Shown here in pieces: positions 1 to 8,072 of a DNA stretch of 29,600 nt. The translations under genes and the position numbers were made by a program. Numbering within the stretch: the stretch's first letter is position 1; each line of letters opens with the position of its first letter. Source of the stretch: CAIVAT01 sp964355945 (lineage in GTDB: Bacteria > Bacteroidota > Bacteroidia > Bacteroidales > FEN-979); NCBI GenBank assembly GCA_964355945.1, contig CAYHGE010000040.1, positions 1 through 29,600 of the forward strand. Reading direction: 5' to 3'. The notes below the pieces were generated by a model that was not told where the DNA came from, did no database searches, and saw only the letters and a list, made by a program, of their open reading frames with translations.

Positions 1-18
1 CACCCGAAAACCCATCAT

Positions 19-63
19 GCCCTGAAAGGGCTGTATCTACTAACACAGGGTGAAGCCCTGTGT
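19..63. repeat. Paired hairpins, probable edge of a dispersed Bacteroidota repeat
   Basis: Two perfect short hairpins stand side by side. The first is GCCC-TGAAA-GGGC at 19-31. The second has arms ACACAGGG (43-50) and CCCTGTGT (56-63) around loop TGAAG. From memory, intergenic repeats alternating 'CCCTGAAAGGG' and 'CAGGGTGAAGCCCTG' blocks are common in Bacteroidota and often yield spurious small ORFs. Only the right end of any such element would be inside this window. A small open frame across 50-337 is not believed to be a gene, because it overlaps the glycosylase start. Confidence 0.5.
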
Positions 64-173
64 GTTTCCAATACCCGAATGTCTCGTCCTAAAAAAAGTT
101 TACAGGTTACTTCTCCTGATTAATTCTCTGAGGTGTGGGAGGTTATATTGTCAACAATTAGTTCTTCCTGGTT

Positions 174-194
174 TACCTTTGTTTACTAGCTTTG
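174..194 (+). promoter_or_regulatory. Tandem TAnnTTTG promoter elements upstream of the DNA glycosylase
   Basis: Two matches to the Bacteroidota -7 element TAnnTTTG lie 13 bases apart: TACCTTTG at 174-181 and TAGCTTTG at 187-194. A TTG at 148-150 is a possible -33 element for the first (23-base spacer). The start codon at 235 is 40-53 bases downstream. The rest of 64-234 holds nothing else I recognise. Confidence 0.5.
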
Positions 195-234
195 TATCAA
201 TTACTGTTCAACCCCTGATTCACATTATTCAATC

Positions 235-855
235 ATGTCACTCCTCCCACTTAGTTTCTACACCCGCCCCGATGTTGTTCAAATCGCCCGTGACTTGCTT
301 GGCAAACACTTGTACACCAATATTGGCGGAACCATAACCTCCGGTATGATCTGCGAAACGGAGGCCTATGCCGGAATAACTGATAAAGCTTCCCATGCCT
401 ATGGAGGAAGGCGCACCAACCGCACAGAAACCATGTATGCCCGGGGAGGCATCGCCTATGTTTACCTGTGCTACGGAATCCATTCACTGTTTAATGTTGT
501 CACCAACCTGCCGGGCATCCCTCATGCCGTGCTGATCCGTGCGATCATCCCGGCAGATGGCATTGATTATATGTTAAAACGGACAGAAAAAGAGAAGGTA
601 ACAAAGAATTTCGGGACCGGTCCCGGCAAGGTTTCGAAATTACTCGGAATTCATTTTCGCCATTCGGGCCTAGACCTCACAGGAAAGAATCTCAGCATCC
701 CCCCAGCTATTTGGATTGAAGACAGCGGATTTAATGTCAGTGCGGAAATGATTTTTTCAGGGCCGAGGATTGGGGTTGGTTATGCGGAAGAGGATGCCAT
801 GCTTCCATACAGGTTTAACCTTGTATCAGTTTCTGAAACAACCTCCGATTTGTAA
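235..855 (+). CDS. 3-methyladenine DNA glycosylase (AAG/MPG family)
   Basis: This 206-residue protein is a base-excision repair enzyme that removes alkylated and deaminated purines from DNA. It has the full AAG family signature, here aligned from memory to human AAG. ETEAY at 41-45 places the catalytic general base at E43 (human E125) and Y45 at human Y127. H54 matches H136, with the same 11-residue spacing from the glutamate. The YVYLCYG segment puts Y80 at the base-flipping intercalating tyrosine Y162, N87 at N169, and R102 near R182. Length is normal for the bacterial family. It probably has its own promoter pair and no Shine-Dalgarno is visible. I cannot judge substrate preference from sequence. 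Confidence 0.95.
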   Translation: MSLLPLSFYTRPDVVQIARDLLGKHLYTNIGGTITSGMICETEAYAGITDKASHAYGGRRTNRTETMYARGGIAYVYLCYGIHSLFNVVTNLPGIPHAVLIRAIIPADGIDYMLKRTEKEKVTKNFGTGPGKVSKLLGIHFRHSGLDLTGKNLSIPPAIWIEDSGFNVSAEMIFSGPRIGVGYAEEDAMLPYRFNLVSVSETTSDL

Positions 856-914
856 ATAAAACACCAATCAATGCAGTTTGCAGGGGACCCGTCTCCACAT
901 TGAAGGTAAAACAT

Positions 915-922
915 TACCTTTG
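915..922 (+). promoter_or_regulatory. TACCTTTG promoter element for the DUF4159 gene
   Basis: TACCTTTG is an exact TAnnTTTG match ending 21 bases before the ATG at 944, which would give a very short leader. No well-spaced -33 TTTG was found: the nearest, at 877-880, is too far away. Confidence 0.5.
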
Positions 923-943
923 TGACTTCAATTCAGCATTTTT

Positions 944-1630
944 ATGTTGCCGACCATCAATAAAAAGCGAACTTTTCTTTTGACACTTGCCAGTATTACA
1001 CTTTTGCTGGTTACCTCATCGTTTTCACCACCTTCCTTTCAGATCGCATTGCTGAAATACTCAGGAGGTGGCGACTGGTATGCAAACCCGACTTCGCTGC
1101 CCAACCTGGTGAAGTTTGCCAACCGGAATCTGACAACCAACATCAATGAAGATATTGCAACAGTGGATGTCGGAAGCCCTGAGCTGATGAATTATCCTTT
1201 TATTCACATGACCGGGCATGGCAACGTGGTGTTTTCAGATCAGGAGATTCAAAATCTTCGGAATTATCTCATGGCCGGCGGGTTTCTTCACATTGACGAC
1301 AATTATGGCATGGACAAATACATCAGGCCGCAGTTGAAAAGGGTTTTCCCCGAACTCGAGTTACTCGAACTGCCTTTTGACCACCCGATATACCATCAGA
1401 AATACAATTTTCAAAGCGGGTTGCCTAAGATCCATGAGCATGACGGGAAGCCTCCCCAGGGGGTTGGACTAATTTATGAAGGCCGGCTTGTGTTATTTTA
1501 CACCTATGAATGCGACCTTGGAGATGGCTGGGAAGATCCTTCCGTTCATGGAGATTCAGATCCTACCCGTCAGAAAGCGCTTCAGATGGGCGCCAATATC
1601 CTGCAATATGTGTTTACTACAAAGCAATGA
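944..1630 (+). CDS. Secreted DUF4159 domain protein
   Basis: This 228-residue protein starts with a basic stretch and a hydrophobic segment (about residues 8-28) resembling a Sec signal peptide. No lipobox cysteine is present. The rest reads as one DUF4159 domain, with GGGDWYANP near its start, a HMTGHG motif, and 'GGFLHIDDNYG' in the middle. The DUF4159 fold is thought to resemble the class I glutamine-amidotransferase/ThuA-like fold, but no catalytic triad is evident here. The family is often found beside MoxR/DUF58/von Willebrand modules. Here it stands alone with its own promoter, between a repair gene and a T9SS cargo gene. The function is unknown. Confidence 0.8.
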   Translation: MLPTINKKRTFLLTLASITLLLVTSSFSPPSFQIALLKYSGGGDWYANPTSLPNLVKFANRNLTTNINEDIATVDVGSPELMNYPFIHMTGHGNVVFSDQEIQNLRNYLMAGGFLHIDDNYGMDKYIRPQLKRVFPELELLELPFDHPIYHQKYNFQSGLPKIHEHDGKPPQGVGLIYEGRLVLFYTYECDLGDGWEDPSVHGDSDPTRQKALQMGANILQYVFTTKQ

Positions 1631-1691
1631 ATTTTTGTAGATTATTCGTGTAATCGCCTTCGCTGACTACCTAACATCTGTGATTATTAAT

Positions 1692-1699
1692 TACCTTTG
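1692..1699 (+). promoter_or_regulatory. TACCTTTG promoter element for the T9SS cargo gene
   Basis: This exact TAnnTTTG match lies 34 bases before the ATG at 1734. It falls inside the 5' extension of the reading frame (which opens at 1680), so transcription probably starts after 1699. That argues against any start codon upstream of 1734. Confidence 0.5.
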
Positions 1700-1733
1700 C
1701 AAGGATAATTCTCCCACCCTCAAAATAATTTCC

Positions 1734-4700
1734 ATGAAAAAAAACATTTACTTTCTGGTGACCGGACTCATCCTGATGATGACCTCGGTCACACTTTTGG
1801 CACAGGATGCCAAACCAGCATTTCCCCATGATTACCAGGTTGATACCCGTATCGACAACATGGGCTACTGGCAAAGATGCGCTGCTGCCGGTCTTGTACC
1901 TGTTGAACCTTACTCCACACTCCCCCCGGCCAGATATAACGGCAGCAAGGTGCTTCTACGCGGAGTTAATGTCATCGACTCCCCCGATGTTCTTGTCACT
2001 ACTGAACCATCGAATTCCACCCAAAGTGAGAATTCCATTGTAATAAATCCCAATGACAAGAATATGTTGCTGAATTCCAACAACTCAACTCCCCAGCCAA
2101 GCAACGGCACCGTAAAGGGAGCGGATGCCCTGAAAACGCTCGATGGTTCTGCAACCTGGTCGGGTACAGTAGAAGGTGCAGGTGGGTCCAACTCCGGCGA
2201 CCCTGCCGCAGTGATCGACCTCAACGGACGATGGTATATCGGATACATTGACAATGCCAGCGGACAAAGTGTTTCATATTCTGACAACCTCGGAGCAACC
2301 TGGACTATCAGCAAAGTGGCTACCGGCACTGCCTTCAACATGCTTGACAAAAACCATCTCTGGGTTGACATCAGCCCCTCAAGTCCATATAAAGGGCACC
2401 TTTATAATGGTTGGATGGTGAATAACAATATTTCTGTTTCCCATTCAGTAACCAGTGGAGCTACCTGGTCCACCCCGGTAAACATCAGTGCTGCAACGGC
2501 TGCCGGAAGCCATAACCAGGGCATCAACTTCAAATGCGGCCCGGATGGTGAAGTATATGCAGCCTGGTCAGTCTATGACAGCTGGCCAAGCGATGAAAAA
2601 GCCATCGGGTTTAACACTTCGTTGGATGGTGGATCTACCTGGGGTACAGCCTTCCGCGCAATCAACAACATTAAAGGCATCCGAAACACAGGAAGTGTTC
2701 CTCAAAACATGCGCACCAACGCTTTTCCGTCAATGGCCGTTGATTTAAGTAACAGCCCATACCGTGGTACCATTTATATTGTATGGACCAACAAAGGATA
2801 CCCGGGCATCAATACCGGTACAGGGACCTCCTGCTACATGATGAAATCAACCGATAAAGGCACCACGTGGTCGGCTCCGAAGATTATCAACTCCGATTCA
2901 ACAGCCGGAAAACACCATTATTTTCCCTGGATCACATGCGACCAGGCTACGGGTTATGTCAGCGTTGTTTTTTATGACAACAGGAACTGTGCATCAACCG
3001 AAGCCCAGGCATGGATGGCCTATTCAACTGATGGAGGCAGCACCTTCACTGACTTGCAGGTCAGCGATGTCACGTTCACTCCGTCAGCAATTCCGATGAT
3101 GGCCTCCAAGTACATGGGCGATTACCTTGCAATTGCGGCTTATGATGGAAAAACTTTCCCTTGCTGGACAGATACCCGATCGGGACATTGTCTTACCTAT
3201 GTCTCTCCGATTGACATCCTGGTTCCCCAGGCAGCCATCGAAAACACCGGATCTGTATTGAACGATACAACATTTGGAAATCACAACGGCCTGATGGATT
3301 ATGGTGAGACTGAACTCCTCGGACTCAAGATGAAGAATACCGGAACAGGTCCTGCCGACGGAGTGTCTGTTCATCTCTCCTGCGACAATCCGTATATTAC
3401 CATGCTTGATTCGATTAAAGAATACGGCCACTTTGATATTGACCAGGAAAAATTCATCCCGAACGGATTCAAATTCAAGGTAAACGATTCCATCATGAAC
3501 AACGAGCCTGTCATGTTTACCGTCAAAGCCATCGACCAGCAGGACAGTGTCACATGGAGTACTTTCCAGATCACCGCCCATGCACCGGATGTGAGCATCG
3601 TTTCCATGGCCATTGATGATGTCCCTCCCGGGGGCAATGGAAACGGCCGCCTCGATCCGGGTGAAGAAGCCACCCTGATGATCACTACCAAAAACAATGG
3701 CATCTGGGATGCAGAAAATGTTGTCAGCAACATGTCATCCCTGAATTCTTATGTTACAATTGGAAATCCGATATTCAACATTGGCACACTCCACGCCGGA
3801 GAAACCGTTGTTGCGTTGTTTGGGATTACGGTAAACAGCGGTGCAGCCATCGGATCAGCAGCACAGTTGCACAATATGGCTACCTCCAAATACCGGGTTA
3901 CCAACAAAGTCTTCAATGCAAAAATCGGTTTGATCGTCGAAGACTGGGAATCCGGCAACTTCACCAAATTCCCATGGCAGTTCACCAACACGGCAAAACC
4001 ATGGACCATCGACCCGGTTATCAAGTACGAAGGCAACTATTCTGCACGGTCAGGCGTTATCACAGATAATGAATCCACCGGAATCTTCGTGGAATACGAT
4101 GCCTCGATGGACGACAGCATCTCGTTTTTCAGACGGATCTCCAGTCAGCCCATCCGGGATGTCCTCAAATTTTACATTGACAATGCAATTGTAGGATTGT
4201 GGTCGAACTTTGCCGATACAACTTTTAAGCGCTATGCATACCCGGTAATGGCCGGCCATCACACGTTTAAGTGGGTGTATGAAAAGAATAACACGACCTC
4301 CATGGGGCTGGATGCATCATGGGTTGACTTTATTGTTTTTCCGCCGAGGTATTATACCACTGCCAGTGCCGGATCAGATGCGGAGGTCTGTGCAGGCAAC
4401 GCTTACCAGTTGCATGGCATGGCCGACAGTTATGATTCTGTCCGTTGGTCAACGACCGGAACCGGACAGTTCAGCAATACAGCCATTCTTAACCCGGTTT
4501 ACACCCCAAGCGCCGGAGATATTACAGAAGGAATGGTTCCGTTGAAACTGACGGCTTATGGCCAGAACAGGGTTGACACCAACAGCATGATGCTGATGAT
4601 TTATACAGCGCCTACAGCTGTGGCAGGCGGAAACGCTTCGATTTGCAAGGGAGAGACCTACACTGCAACAGGATCTTCTGCAACCGCCTATTCAATGCTC

Positions 4701-5384
4701 AGCTGGATCTCCTCCGGAGACGGTACCTTCGACCATGGAACGTTGCTTCATCCAATCTATACTCCGGGAACTCAGGATATCATTCATGGTTCGGTAAAGT
4801 TGAAGTTGTATGCACTCGGTTCTGTTACCTGCCCGATGGCTGCCGATAGTCTGACACTCACCATTCACGCCCTGCCACAGGTGAACCTGGGTAAGGATAC
4901 AGTTGCCTGTGCCAATGCTGCCGTGGTACTGAATGCTACTTATCCGGATGCCTCAGGCTACCTCTGGCTGCCATCCAACAAAACCACTCCGACCATCACT
5001 GTCGACTCAATCAATATCGGACTGCATTCTTCTGAGATCAAGGTATTTGTCACCGACAAAAATGGGTGCATTGGAAAAGATTCAGTGCTGGTTTCGTTCA
5101 AAGTTTGTGGCGGGCTCGGCGAACTCTCCGGCGTAAAAGTGCATGTTTACCCGAATCCCAACAGCGGAATTTTCACCATTGAAATGAACTCTGATAAGCA
5201 GGCAGACCTTGACATCTCAATTGTATCACCAAACGGTGAAACAGTTTACACCAGGAATCACCTGAATATCGATGGATCCACTCGTGAGAAAATTAACTTA
5301 AGTCATTTATCCCAGGGGACTTACCTGTTGAATATCTCTGATGGTTCTGGCAAAATGTCAACCAAAATAGTGATTCAGAAATAA
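1734..5384 (+). CDS. T9SS-secreted multidomain protein with BNR/Asp-box propeller
   Basis: I chose the ATG at 1734 (1216 residues) because a clean signal peptide follows (MKKNIYFLVTGLILMM..., ending near LLAQ) and a promoter element overlaps the upstream frame. Residues about 150-490 carry at least five Asp-box-like motifs, such as SDNLGATW, TSGATW, LDGGSTW, TDKGTTW and TDGGSTF, consistent with a sialidase-like beta-propeller. Two CARDB/COG1470-like beta domains follow (about 503-720, each with a 'G..DYGE' or 'GRLDPGEE' motif). Next come a MAM/jelly-roll-like segment (about 730-870) and three PKD/Ig-like repeats (about 875-1122). The last 80 residues (VYPNPNSG...) are a T9SS type A sorting domain. 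It should cross the outer membrane by T9SS and be anchored or released. Catalytic sialidase residues cannot be assigned, so it may be a protease, a glycan binder or an adhesin rather than a sialidase. Confidence 0.88.
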   Translation: MKKNIYFLVTGLILMMTSVTLLAQDAKPAFPHDYQVDTRIDNMGYWQRCAAAGLVPVEPYSTLPPARYNGSKVLLRGVNVIDSPDVLVTTEPSNSTQSENSIVINPNDKNMLLNSNNSTPQPSNGTVKGADALKTLDGSATWSGTVEGAGGSNSGDPAAVIDLNGRWYIGYIDNASGQSVSYSDNLGATWTISKVATGTAFNMLDKNHLWVDISPSSPYKGHLYNGWMVNNNISVSHSVTSGATWSTPVNISAATAAGSHNQGINFKCGPDGEVYAAWSVYDSWPSDEKAIGFNTSLDGGSTWGTAFRAINNIKGIRNTGSVPQNMRTNAFPSMAVDLSNSPYRGTIYIVWTNKGYPGINTGTGTSCYMMKSTDKGTTWSAPKIINSDSTAGKHHYFPWITCDQATGYVSVVFYDNRNCASTEAQAWMAYSTDGGSTFTDLQVSDVTFTPSAIPMMASKYMGDYLAIAAYDGKTFPCWTDTRSGHCLTYVSPIDILVPQAAIENTGSVLNDTTFGNHNGLMDYGETELLGLKMKNTGTGPADGVSVHLSCDNPYITMLDSIKEYGHFDIDQEKFIPNGFKFKVNDSIMNNEPVMFTVKAIDQQDSVTWSTFQITAHAPDVSIVSMAIDDVPPGGNGNGRLDPGEEATLMITTKNNGIWDAENVVSNMSSLNSYVTIGNPIFNIGTLHAGETVVALFGITVNSGAAIGSAAQLHNMATSKYRVTNKVFNAKIGLIVEDWESGNFTKFPWQFTNTAKPWTIDPVIKYEGNYSARSGVITDNESTGIFVEYDASMDDSISFFRRISSQPIRDVLKFYIDNAIVGLWSNFADTTFKRYAYPVMAGHHTFKWVYEKNNTTSMGLDASWVDFIVFPPRYYTTASAGSDAEVCAGNAYQLHGMADSYDSVRWSTTGTGQFSNTAILNPVYTPSAGDITEGMVPLKLTAYGQNRVDTNSMMLMIYTAPTAVAGGNASICKGETYTATGSSATAYSMLSWISSGDGTFDHGTLLHPIYTPGTQDIIHGSVKLKLYALGSVTCPMAADSLTLTIHALPQVNLGKDTVACANAAVVLNATYPDASGYLWLPSNKTTPTITVDSINIGLHSSEIKVFVTDKNGCIGKDSVLVSFKVCGGLGELSGVKVHVYPNPNSGIFTIEMNSDKQADLDISIVSPNGETVYTRNHLNIDGSTREKINLSHLSQGTYLLNISDGSGKMSTKIVIQK

Positions 5385-5402
5385 GTTTTCAGACACCTTT
5401 GA

Positions 5403-5431
5403 AGCCCGGCTAAATACCGGGCTTTTTTTTT
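5403..5431 (+). terminator. Rho-independent terminator after the T9SS cargo gene
   Basis: A perfect 7-bp GC-rich stem, AGCCCGG (5403-5409) with CCGGGCT (5417-5423), surrounds a 7-base loop. A run of T follows to 5431. It lies 18 bases after the stop codon. Confidence 0.9.
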
Positions 5432-5457
5432 GAATTTGGAAATTATTTTTACCTTGC
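5429..5457 (+). promoter_or_regulatory. Probable promoter of the alpha-galactosidase gene
   Basis: TTTG at 5429-5432, then 17 bases, then TACCTTGC at 5450-5457. The second element is one T short of the TAnnTTTG consensus. The start codon is 44 bases further on. The TTTG overlaps the terminator's T run. Confidence 0.4.
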
Positions 5458-5501
5458 AACAAATATCCGGGGTTTTCCTGGCAACTTAGAAAACTGATCC
5501 C

Positions 5502-7784
5502 ATGAAAAAGTTTCTTCTTCTCACTGGAATTATTGCCCTCTTCCTCTTTATTTCATGCAATCAATCGAAGGAACCAAACATCGTATTGCTCGACAGCGAG
5601 TGGAAATTTAAAACCGGAAATGACCTTAGCTGGGCCGCTCAGGGTTTCGATGATTCTTCCTGGGGCACCATCGATCCTGAGAACACCTGGGAAAACCAGG
5701 GATACAACGGTTATAACGGATATGCATGGTACCGGTGTAAAACACTGCTCCGTTCCTCTTTGAAAGATCAATGTAAAATTACAGACAGCCTGCAGATTTT
5801 CCTTGGCAAAATCGATGACTGCGACCAGGTTTTCCTGAACGGGGAACTGATCGGTGAAAATGGAAGGACCATTTACAAAAAGTTACAACCCACAGATGAC
5901 TATATCAAACAACGTGGCCTTTGGAATTCTGTCAGGAGATACATTCTTGCTCCGAATGATCCAAGAATTCACTGGGACCAGGAAAACCTGATCTCAGTGA
6001 GATGTTTTGACCAGGATGGTCCTGGAGGAATGTTCGGAAAAACCTTTGAAATTTCCATGACCGGGCTCCGGGATCGCCTGAAGCTGGACTTTGCCTCCTC
6101 AGCATTTATTTTTAATGCCGATACCACCATAACCAAAAGTTTTTCGGTGACCAATGTTACCGGCACCGAACGCCTTAAAGGTGAACTAAAGATTGAAGCC
6201 ACCCTCAGCGACAACGGGATCAGCATCTATTCTAATCGCTCCATCATCGAGTTATCCCCGCACCAGAAGATAGAAACATCGGCGACCTTCAGAAAAAACA
6301 TGGCGGTTCCTGCAACTCTCCGGGTAACCTTTACCGATGCTGCAACACGAAATAAAGTTACGGAAGATGTCGAGATTCCCTACGTTCTCACTCCTGAATC
6401 ACCATCTGAACCAAGGATCAACGGGGCAAAGATTTTCGGGGTCAGGCCATGGTCCCCGTTTCTTTTCAAGGTTGCTGCAACCGGAAAACCACCATTAAAG
6501 TATACCGCTGCTGATCTTCCTGATGGCCTGGTACTCAACCCGGAGACCGGACTGATCACCGGTTCTTTGAAAAAGAAAGGCGAGTTCATTGTAAAGTTAA
6601 CGGTTGAAAACCAGCTTGGCTATGCCGAACGCGACCTCAAAATCATCGTAGGCGATGTGATCTCACTTACGCCACCCATGGGATGGAACAGCTGGAATTG
6701 CTGGGGGCTGAGTGTGAGTGATAAAAAAGTCAGACAATCGGCTGAAGCCATGGTTTCAAGCGGGTTGATCAATCATGGATGGAGTTACATCAATATTGAT
6801 GATGGCTGGGAAGACACCCACGATAAAAACGGGAACATCCTTCCGAATTACAAGTTTCCCAATATGCCGGGGTTATCTAACTACGTTCATTCTCTCGGGT
6901 TAAAGATCGGGATCTATTCCTCACCAGGCCCAAAAACCTGTGGAGGATATGAAGGAAGTTATGGGTTCGAAGCAAAGGACGCACAGAATTATGCAAACTG
7001 GGGAATCGATTACCTTAAATACGACTGGTGCTCTTATGGAAATATAGCCCCGGAGCCTTCCCTGGAACAAATGAAAAAGCCGTATAAAGAGATGAAACAT
7101 GCCCTTCGGAAAGCAAACAGGGACATCCATTACAGTCTTTGTCAGTATGGCATGGGCGACGTTTGGCGCTGGGGAGCTGAAGTTGATGGAAACTCCTGGC
7201 GCACAACCGGTGATATTGAAGACACCTGGGAAAGTCTTTCATCCATTTGTTTCAGCCAGGGGCAGTGCTCACCATGGTCGGCTCCGGGACGCTGGAACGA
7301 TCCCGACATGCTGGTTGTGGGGTTGGTGGGCTGGGGCCCTGCACTTCACAATACCCGCCTTACTCCCGGTGAACAGTACACACACCTTTCGATGTGGAGC
7401 CTCCTGGCAGCTCCCCTTTTGATTGGCTGTGATCTTGAAAAACTTGATACATTCACACTCAATCTGCTCACCAATGATGAAGTGATCGCAGTAAATCAGG
7501 ATCCGCTTGGCAAACAGGCCGTGCTGATTCGCAAATCCGATGATTTTGAAGTCTGGGCACGCGACCTGGAAGATGGCAGTAAGGCTGTCGGGCTTTTTAA
7601 TAAAACTGAAAAAACATTGTATGTTCCTGTCGAAATGATCGATATGAAACTTGACGGCAAACATGCAATGCGGGATTTATGGAAGCAATCGGACCTCGGG
7701 ATGGTAAGAGATCATTTTGAAATGAAAGTTTTGCCTCATGGGGGAAGACTGGTCCTGCTTAAACCCAAATTCAATCAAAATTAA
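5502..7784 (+). CDS. GH27 alpha-galactosidase-like lipoprotein
   Basis: This 760-residue protein begins with a lipoprotein signal peptide (lipobox FISC, lipidated Cys19). Residues about 26-190 resemble the beta-sandwich sugar-binding domain of GH2 enzymes. A linker beta domain follows, then about 295-388 form a He_PIG-associated plus putative Ig module ('GVRPWSPFLF', 'LNPETGLITG'). The GH27 catalytic barrel starts at TPPMGWNSW (390). By alignment to human alpha-galactosidase A from memory, the nucleophile is D508 in LKYDWC and the acid/base is D571 in GDIEDTW. A C-terminal beta domain fills about 680-760. It probably removes terminal alpha-linked galactose (or alpha-N-acetylgalactosamine or beta-L-arabinopyranose, which also occur in GH27) from plant or host glycans at the cell surface or in the periplasm. 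No SusC/SusD pair is nearby, so it is not in a classical utilization locus. Confidence 0.92.
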   Translation: MKKFLLLTGIIALFLFISCNQSKEPNIVLLDSEWKFKTGNDLSWAAQGFDDSSWGTIDPENTWENQGYNGYNGYAWYRCKTLLRSSLKDQCKITDSLQIFLGKIDDCDQVFLNGELIGENGRTIYKKLQPTDDYIKQRGLWNSVRRYILAPNDPRIHWDQENLISVRCFDQDGPGGMFGKTFEISMTGLRDRLKLDFASSAFIFNADTTITKSFSVTNVTGTERLKGELKIEATLSDNGISIYSNRSIIELSPHQKIETSATFRKNMAVPATLRVTFTDAATRNKVTEDVEIPYVLTPESPSEPRINGAKIFGVRPWSPFLFKVAATGKPPLKYTAADLPDGLVLNPETGLITGSLKKKGEFIVKLTVENQLGYAERDLKIIVGDVISLTPPMGWNSWNCWGLSVSDKKVRQSAEAMVSSGLINHGWSYINIDDGWEDTHDKNGNILPNYKFPNMPGLSNYVHSLGLKIGIYSSPGPKTCGGYEGSYGFEAKDAQNYANWGIDYLKYDWCSYGNIAPEPSLEQMKKPYKEMKHALRKANRDIHYSLCQYGMGDVWRWGAEVDGNSWRTTGDIEDTWESLSSICFSQGQCSPWSAPGRWNDPDMLVVGLVGWGPALHNTRLTPGEQYTHLSMWSLLAAPLLIGCDLEKLDTFTLNLLTNDEVIAVNQDPLGKQAVLIRKSDDFEVWARDLEDGSKAVGLFNKTEKTLYVPVEMIDMKLDGKHAMRDLWKQSDLGMVRDHFEMKVLPHGGRLVLLKPKFNQN

Positions 7785-7895
7785 TCTGATTTAGAATATA
7801 TTAGCTTTACAACCCGAATTTACTATCCGTCACAAAACAGCTGTATTGATTAAATTATTTTGACGCGGAAACATCAGGCATCTGTTTTTATTTAT

Positions 7896-7903
7896 TAGAT
7901 TTG
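7896..7903 (+). promoter_or_regulatory. TAGATTTG promoter element upstream of the malic enzyme
   Basis: This exact TAnnTTTG match lies 169 bases before the ATG at 8073, implying a long leader. No well-spaced -33 element was found. A second weaker site, TATATTTT near 7976-7983, could serve instead. Confidence 0.35.
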
Positions 7904-7948
7904 TGCAATAATTAACAGCACTCAAAATAACTGATAAATTCAGTGTTT

Positions 7949-7976
7949 TTTCGGACAAACCCGAAATTGTTTTTTT
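7949..7976 (+). terminator. Terminator-like hairpin between the galactosidase and the malic enzyme
   Basis: The arms TTTCGG (7949-7954) and CCGAAA (7961-7966) flank a 6-base loop and are followed by TTG and seven T (7970-7976). The stem is short. It may end galactosidase transcription, or act as an attenuator if the 7896-7903 promoter is used. Apart from this and the promoter, 7785-8072 shows nothing I can name. Confidence 0.4.
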
Positions 7977-8072
7977 ATATTTTGAAACTCTTGTTATACA
8001 CTATATCATCACTAAAATTACCAGGAAACCCCTGACAAACCAGTTCTACTGAACAAACAAAAACCAAAAACT

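Noticed and set aside
50..337. Small open reading frame before the DNA glycosylase
   Set aside because: It starts in the hairpin repeat, overlaps the glycosylase start in another frame, and its product resembles no protein; the promoter elements at 174-194 lie inside it.
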